A model generated the notes under the pieces. It was not told the DNA's origin. It searched no databases and saw only the letters and a list, made by a program, of their open reading frames with translations. Positions 31,618 through 35,319 of a stretch of DNA of 35,319 bases are shown here, piece by piece. This DNA is from Ruminococcus flavefaciens (GTDB lineage: Bacteria > Bacillota > Clostridia > Oscillospirales > Ruminococcaceae): assembly GCA_002371825.1 (NCBI GenBank), contig DFHF01000043.1, positions 1 through 35,319 on the forward strand, given 5' to 3'. Position numbers and translations under genes: made by a program. Numbering within the stretch: position 1 is the stretch's first letter; each line of letters begins with the position of its first letter.

Positions 31618-31660
31618 TCCGCCCCTGACCATGATCCATGGCCCGGGGCGGATTTTTTTT
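31618..31660. terminator. Terminator between the Spo0A-like gene and htpG
   Basis: TCCGCCCC (31618-31625) pairs with GGGGCGGA (31645-31652), with an inner CCATG/CATGG, and runs into eight T on +. The htpG stop overlaps the T-run, so only the + gene is clearly served. Confidence 0.85.
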
Positions 31661-33560
31661 ACATAAGCTCGCAGATAAGATTTGAGAATTCTACAGGATC
31701 CTCTATGCTCATGCCTTCAATGAGAAGTGCCTGATCGTAGAGAAGCTTTGCGTACTTGCCGATCTTATCGCTGTCTCCGGCCTTGTCAAGGCTCTGGAGC
31801 TTGCCGAAGATCTCGTGCTCAGGATTGATCTCAAGAACTCTCTGAGCCTGTACCTTCTGGTCGGTAGGCATGGAGTTGAGCACCTTCTCCATTTCAAGTG
31901 AGATCTCACCCTCACTTGTAAGGCATACAGGGTGAGACTTAAGTCTCTGGGAGAGTATTACCTTGGATACCTTGCCCTCAAGTGCCTTTCCGAGTGCTTC
32001 AAGAAGTCCGGAATTCTCCTCCTCCTTGGCCTTTATCTCTTCCTTCTTCTCTGCATTTTCAAGTCCGAGATCGTCAGCAGATACAGACTTGAACTCCTTA
32101 TCCTTGTACTGACGGAGGCTCTTTATTGCAAATTCATCGATATTGTCTGTGAGGTAGAGTATCTCGAAGCCGTTATCCTTTACAAGCTCAGTCTGCGGGA
32201 GCTGTTCGATACGAGCTGCACTCTCGCCTGTAGCGTAGTAGATGTACTTCTGCTCCTCACGCATACCGGATACATACTCATCAAGAGTTACCAGCTTATG
32301 CTCGTTTGAGGATGTGAACATGAGAAGATCCTGGAGCTTCTCCTTGTTCATGCCATAGTCGCTGTAGATACCGTATTTGAGCTGTAAACCGAAGGCCTTC
32401 CAGAACTCCTCGTACTTTTCACGCTCGTTTTTCAGCATTTTCTTCAGCTCATTGCTGATAGTCTTCTCTATGCTCTTTGCGATGACTTTTAGCTGTCTGT
32501 CGTGCTGGAGCATCTCACGGGAGATGTTCAGTGACAGATCCTCGGAATCAACAAGTCCCTTTACGAAGCTGAAATAATCGGGAAGAAGGTCTGAGCACTT
32601 ATCCATGATAAGAACGCCGTTTGAGTAGAGCTGGAGGCCCTTCTCGTACTCCTTGGAGTAGAAATCAAAGGGTGCCTTTGACGGTATATAGAGCAGAGCA
32701 TTGTATGCAGGCATCTCATTGCTGATATGAGCATACTTAAGAGGCTCATTGTAATCGAAAAACTTCTCTGTGTAGAAGTGCTTGTAGTCCTCTTCCTTCA
32801 GCTCGGTCTTGTTCTTCTTCCAGAGCGGCACCATGCTGTTGAGGGTCTCAACTTCGATATATTCCTCATATTCAAGAGGCTTCTTTGCCTCCTTATCCTC
32901 CTCGGACTGCTCCTTCGGACGGCTGTGAGTACACTCCATCTTTACAGGGAAGCGGATATAGTCAGAATACTTGCGTACAAGTGACTTTATACGGTACTGA
33001 TCGAGGAATTCAGTATAATTCTCATCATCGGTATCTTCAAGGAGTTCGAGAATTATTTCAGTACCTGTGGACTGCTTCTCGGCCTCGGTTATAGTATAGC
33101 CGTCAACGCCCTCGGACTCCCACTGGTAAGCCTGGTCGCTGCCATATGCCTTGGATATTACAGTTACCTTCTTTGCTACCATGAATGCGGAGTAGAAGCC
33201 TACACCGAACTGTCCGATTATCTGATTATCTTCTTCAAGCTTGTTCTCATTCTTGAACTTGAATGAGCCGCTGTTTGCGATAGTACCGAGGTTGTTTTCA
33301 AGCTCTTCCTCAGTCATACCGATACCGTTATCTGTTATCTTAAGAGTTCTTGACTCCTTGTCTGCCTTGATCCAGATAGCAAAATCCTCTTTATTCAGGC
33401 CTACCTTATCATCGGTCAGAGACTTGAAATAGAGCTTGTCGATAGCATCGCTGGCATTTGAGATAAGCTCTCTGAGGAATATTTCCTTATGTGTATAGAT
33501 AGAATGGATCATCATTTCGAGGAGTCTTTTAGACTCAGCTTTGAACTTCTTGGTTCTCAT
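31659..33560 (-). CDS. htpG: Chaperone HtpG (Hsp90)
   Basis: HtpG is the bacterial Hsp90, an ATP-dependent chaperone. The 633-residue protein has the GHKL ATP-binding N domain (FLRELISNASDAIDKL, TDNGIGM, IGQFGVGFYSAFMV), a middle domain, and the C-terminal dimerisation domain; length is normal. The ATG at 33560 lies nine bases after GGAG; the ATG at 33569 directly abuts GGAG and is rejected. A perfect CIRCE operator sits over the transcription start, so HrcA should repress it and heat shock should induce it. Confidence 0.97.
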   Translation of the reverse strand: MRTKKFKAESKRLLEMMIHSIYTHKEIFLRELISNASDAIDKLYFKSLTDDKVGLNKEDFAIWIKADKESRTLKITDNGIGMTEEELENNLGTIANSGSFKFKNENKLEEDNQIIGQFGVGFYSAFMVAKKVTVISKAYGSDQAYQWESEGVDGYTITEAEKQSTGTEIILELLEDTDDENYTEFLDQYRIKSLVRKYSDYIRFPVKMECTHSRPKEQSEEDKEAKKPLEYEEYIEVETLNSMVPLWKKNKTELKEEDYKHFYTEKFFDYNEPLKYAHISNEMPAYNALLYIPSKAPFDFYSKEYEKGLQLYSNGVLIMDKCSDLLPDYFSFVKGLVDSEDLSLNISREMLQHDRQLKVIAKSIEKTISNELKKMLKNEREKYEEFWKAFGLQLKYGIYSDYGMNKEKLQDLLMFTSSNEHKLVTLDEYVSGMREEQKYIYYATGESAARIEQLPQTELVKDNGFEILYLTDNIDEFAIKSLRQYKDKEFKSVSADDLGLENAEKKEEIKAKEEENSGLLEALGKALEGKVSKVILSQRLKSHPVCLTSEGEISLEMEKVLNSMPTDQKVQAQRVLEINPEHEIFGKLQSLDKAGDSDKIGKYAKLLYDQALLIEGMSIEDPVEFSNLICELM

Positions 33561-33584
33561 TTCATACATCTCCGTGGTATAATT

Positions 33585-33611
33585 TTAGCACTCTCTGTCT
33601 TTGAGTGCTAA
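33585..33611 (-). promoter_or_regulatory. CIRCE operator (HrcA binding site) of htpG
   Basis: TTAGCACTC-N9-GAGTGCTAA, all 18 arm bases matching consensus, N9 being tctgtcttt. It sits 5 bases beyond the -10 box of the htpG promoter. Confidence 0.97.
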
Positions 33612-33615
33612 ATAT

Positions 33616-33644
33616 AGTATATAACTTTCTAAAAAAGAAATCAA
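33616..33644 (-). promoter_or_regulatory. Sigma-A promoter of htpG
   Basis: On the - strand, TTGATT (33639-33644), 17-base spacer, TATACT (33616-33621). Confidence 0.85.
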
Positions 33645-33724
33645 GTGCCAGCGGAAATGTTTACAATTTGTTCATAATTATATCTAAGCTGCATCCGTTT
33701 TGTTTTTCCTCCCTATACAGAAAC

Positions 33725-33751
33725 GAGGCGCTGTCATAACGATAGCGCCTC
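33725..33751 (-). terminator. Hairpin after the 65-aa protein gene
   Basis: GAGGCGCT (33725-33732) pairs with AGCGCCTC (33744-33751). No long T-run follows on the - strand, so it is a moderate terminator. Confidence 0.6.
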
Positions 33752-33758
33752 ATTGTGC

Positions 33759-33956
33759 TTACTTCTTGAGCTTGTCGATCACATCTCCGACCTTATCCTT
33801 AGCAGCATCAACGACTTTGTTGATCTTCTCATCGGGAAGGTCGATGCCTGTAACACCTTCAACGGCCTTTACAGGATCCTTAGTGATGTTCTTCTGTAAG
33901 TCCTTATCGCCCTTTACCTTATCAGCGATCTCTCCGATTTTTTCTTTGATATCCAT
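33759..33956 (-). CDS. Small helical protein, function unknown
   Basis: This 65-residue cytosolic protein, MDIKEKIGEIADKV onward, is almost entirely charged and amphipathic. The central block DPVKAVEGVTGIDLPDEKINKVVDAAK is the kind seen in short conserved Clostridial proteins; no function is known to me. The ATG at 33956 follows AGAAGG by seven bases; the TTG at 33974 is less likely. It has a good promoter (TTGATT-17-TACAAT) and its own hairpin terminator, so it is a real, independently expressed gene. Abundance or stress roles cannot be read from the sequence. Confidence 0.75.
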   Translation of the reverse strand: MDIKEKIGEIADKVKGDKDLQKNITKDPVKAVEGVTGIDLPDEKINKVVDAAKDKVGDVIDKLKK

Positions 33957-33989
33957 ATCAAGACCTTCTTTCAATAATAATATATGATT

Positions 33990-34018
33990 ATTGTATCACA
34001 CTTTTCCGAAAAAATCAA
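33990..34018 (-). promoter_or_regulatory. Sigma-A promoter of the 65-aa protein gene
   Basis: On the - strand, TTGATT (34013-34018), 17-base spacer, TACAAT (33990-33995). Confidence 0.75.
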
Positions 34019-34108
34019 TAGCCGGGGCGGAAATTTTATCCATAATCAATAAGAGCGGCACAAAACTTCTCCCGGGGCTCTCAGGAACTGATCTATTATG
34101 GATTCAGC

Positions 34109-34132
34109 GGACGGCCACTGGCCGCCCCTACA
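34109..34132. repeat. REP-like palindrome related to the 16863-17012 element end
   Basis: GGACGGCC-ACT-GGCCGCCCCTACA carries a CGGCC/GGCCG hairpin and ends CCCCTACA like 16989-17012 (GGACCGCC-AAA-GGCGGCCCCTACA). It lies between rex and the 65-aa gene; the rest of 34019-34204 shows no gene. Confidence 0.7.
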
Positions 34133-34204
34133 CAAGGATGCAAAACAGCCGGATCACTGGTATGCTGATCGCACATTCTTTTCTGTTTTGCCTGAATTTC
34201 CGAT

Positions 34205-34232
34205 AAAATTAAGAGCGGCAAAAAGCCGCTCT
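34205..34232 (-). terminator. Rho-independent terminator after rex
   Basis: On the - strand, AGAGCGGC (34225-34232) pairs with GCCGCTCT (34212-34219) around TTTTT and is followed by TAATTTTATC. Confidence 0.8.
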
Positions 34233-34239
34233 CACTATC

Positions 34240-34875
34240 CTATTTTATCTCTCCGATCTCTGTTTTCCTCGAAAGCATCGCAAGAGTCAGGGAGATATTT
34301 TCATTATGAACTGCCACTCCGGCAGGAACACTCAGGTGTACCGGTGCAAAATTCAGTATGTACCTTATACCGGCTGTTGTCATTATATCACATACCTTCT
34401 GTGCAGCTGTTTCCGGTACAGTTATTATACCTATACGGATATTTTTCTGTCTGCAATAGTCTTCCAGCTCTGTGATATCTCTTATCGGCTTGCCGTTTAT
34501 CTCAGTACCCACAAGCTTTTCATCGCAGTCGAATCCGCAGACTACTTCAAAGCCATAGTCTGCAAAGCTGCGGTTTTCAAGCATTGCCCTGCCGAAATTT
34601 CCCATGCCCACAACTATAACTCCGTCATGGTTGGCAAATCCCAGGAACCTGCCGATATCTCCGATAAGCTCGCTGGTCGGATATCCAACTTTCGGCCTTC
34701 CTCCGCTGGAAATGGATGCAAGATCCTTCCTGACCTGAACATCATTCAGTCCGAGGGCCTCAGCTATAGCTGTTGCGGAGATATGTCCGCTTTTACGGCT
34801 GTCAGGAAGGGAAGTCAGATAGTTGAAATACAGCGGCAGTCTTGAAAGAGTCTGAGAGGTAATGTTCTTATTCAT
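34240..34875 (-). CDS. rex: Redox-sensing transcriptional repressor Rex
   Basis: Rex senses the NADH/NAD ratio and represses fermentation and respiratory genes when NADH is low. The 211-residue protein has the winged helix domain (SATAIAEALGLNDVQVRKDLASIS, then KVGYPTSELI) and a Rossmann domain with GVIVVGMGNFGRAML for NAD(H) and the C-terminal domain-swap helix. GGAGGG five bases before the ATG supports the start. It follows the flavoprotein gene by 21 bases, apparently in one operon, which links it to NAD(P)H metabolism. A terminator ends the unit. Confidence 0.97.
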   Translation of the reverse strand: MNKNITSQTLSRLPLYFNYLTSLPDSRKSGHISATAIAEALGLNDVQVRKDLASISSGGRPKVGYPTSELIGDIGRFLGFANHDGVIVVGMGNFGRAMLENRSFADYGFEVVCGFDCDEKLVGTEINGKPIRDITELEDYCRQKNIRIGIITVPETAAQKVCDIMTTAGIRYILNFAPVHLSVPAGVAVHNENISLTLAMLSRKTEIGEIK

Positions 34876-34896
34876 TGTATCCCTCCGTTCAGGGGA

Positions 34897-35319
34897 TCAC
34901 TTTTTCTGCATATACTCATCCATTGCAGCAGCAGCCTTCTTGCCTGCGCCCATTGCCAGGATAACTGTAGCTGCACCTGTAACTGCATCTCCGCCGGCAT
35001 ATACACCTTCCTTGGAGGTAAGGCCGTCCTCATCAGCTATGATACCGCCCCACTTCTGAGTGTCGAGGCCTGCTGTTGTGGACTTAATAAGCGGATTGGG
35101 TGATGTACCAATGGACATGATAACGCAGTCTGCATCTATCTCGATGAATGCGCCTTCCTTCGGTACAGGCTTTGCTCTTCCGGAAGCGTCAGGCTCTGAA
35201 AGCTCCATTTCCTGGCAGATAACGCTCTTTACCCAGCCGTTTTCTGTAGAAGTTATCTCTGTAGGATTTGTGAGGAACTTGAATACTATGCCCTCTTCCT
35301 TAGCGTGCTCAACTTCTTC
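34897..35319 (-). CDS. gltA: GltA/NfnB-like NAD(P)H flavoprotein, 5' end outside window
   Basis: This is the C-terminal part (140 residues) of a glutamate synthase small-subunit/NfnB-type FAD and NAD(P)H-binding oxidoreductase. The frame is open to the window edge at 35319. SIGTSPNPLI (second nucleotide-binding region) and the FAD-binding AGGDAVTGAATVILAMGAGKKAAAAMDEYM are diagnostic of the family. It could be homotetrameric NADPH-glutamate synthase or the B subunit of the electron-bifurcating transhydrogenase NfnAB; the missing N-terminal part and upstream gene would decide. Co-transcription with rex fits a redox role in either case. Confidence 0.85.
   Translation of the reverse strand, partial: EEVEHAKEEGIVFKFLTNPTEITSTENGWVKSVICQEMELSEPDASGRAKPVPKEGAFIEIDADCVIMSIGTSPNPLIKSTTAGLDTQKWGGIIADEDGLTSKEGVYAGGDAVTGAATVILAMGAGKKAAAAMDEYMQKK

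Noticed and set aside
34098..34475. Open frame on + opposite rex
   Set aside because: Antisense shadow of rex and of the palindromic repeat; no start signals.

Overview
The window looks like a chromosomal stretch of a Ruminococcus-type member of the Oscillospiraceae (Clostridia). Three things point there: the ylxM-ffh-rpsP-khpA order, the A+T-rich Gram-positive sigma-A promoters with strong AAGGAGG ribosome sites, and a gut/rumen fibre-degrader gene content (cytosolic pullulanase, lipoprotein GH3 enzyme, Cthe_2159-like carbohydrate-binding beta-helix lipoprotein). The species cannot be fixed from sequence alone. No phage, insertion sequence, CRISPR array, rRNA or tRNA was seen; most of the window is ordinary core genome, and the more interesting signals lie in intergenic and leader DNA.

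Layout. 1-13.7 kb is mostly + strand: the 3' part of dnaK, dnaJ (preceded by a 21-nt tandem repeat), type I pullulanase, a PPK2-family polyphosphate kinase, a small lipoprotein (-), a DnaA-box-rich intergenic region, a DUF2461 protein, RNase HI with an unusual start, cysteine desulfurase and the Fe-S scaffold IscU/NifU (separated by a duplicated 78-bp repeat), then a GH3 lipoprotein followed by a cytosolic LacI-type sensor fused to a GGDEF domain. 13.8-20.6 kb is - strand: a lipoprotein, a DEDDh exonuclease, and the complete preQ1 operon queD-queE-folE-(repeat)-queC-queF behind a consensus promoter and a roughly 180-nt structured leader that ends in an intrinsic terminator; then the Cthe_2159-like lipoprotein. 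20.7-23.8 kb (+) carries ppk1 and pssA. 23.8-29.7 kb is mostly -: LTA-synthase-like sulfatase, a cysteine-cluster protein, DUF805 (+), khpA, rpsP, ffh, ylxM and a CarD-type regulator. 30.2-31.6 kb (+) carries a zinc-ribbon DUF2225-like protein and a divergent Spo0A-like protein. 31.7-35.3 kb (-) carries htpG under a perfect CIRCE operator, a 65-aa helical protein, rex, and the end of a GltA/NfnB-like flavoprotein.

How the genes work together. DnaK, DnaJ and HtpG are the chaperone set, with HtpG tied to HrcA by CIRCE. FolE, QueD, QueE, QueC and QueF make preQ1 from GTP for queuosine tRNA modification, and the leader before queD is the best candidate here for an undescribed regulatory RNA. NifS and IscU build Fe-S clusters. 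PPK1 and PPK2 make and use polyphosphate. YlxM, Ffh, S16 and KhpA serve secretion and translation. Rex with the adjacent flavoprotein suggests NAD(P)H redox control. The other candidates worth attention are the Spo0A-like protein with a degenerate receiver, the LacI-like/GGDEF fusion next to a GH3 lipoprotein, and the DnaA-box cluster at 6.4-6.6 kb.
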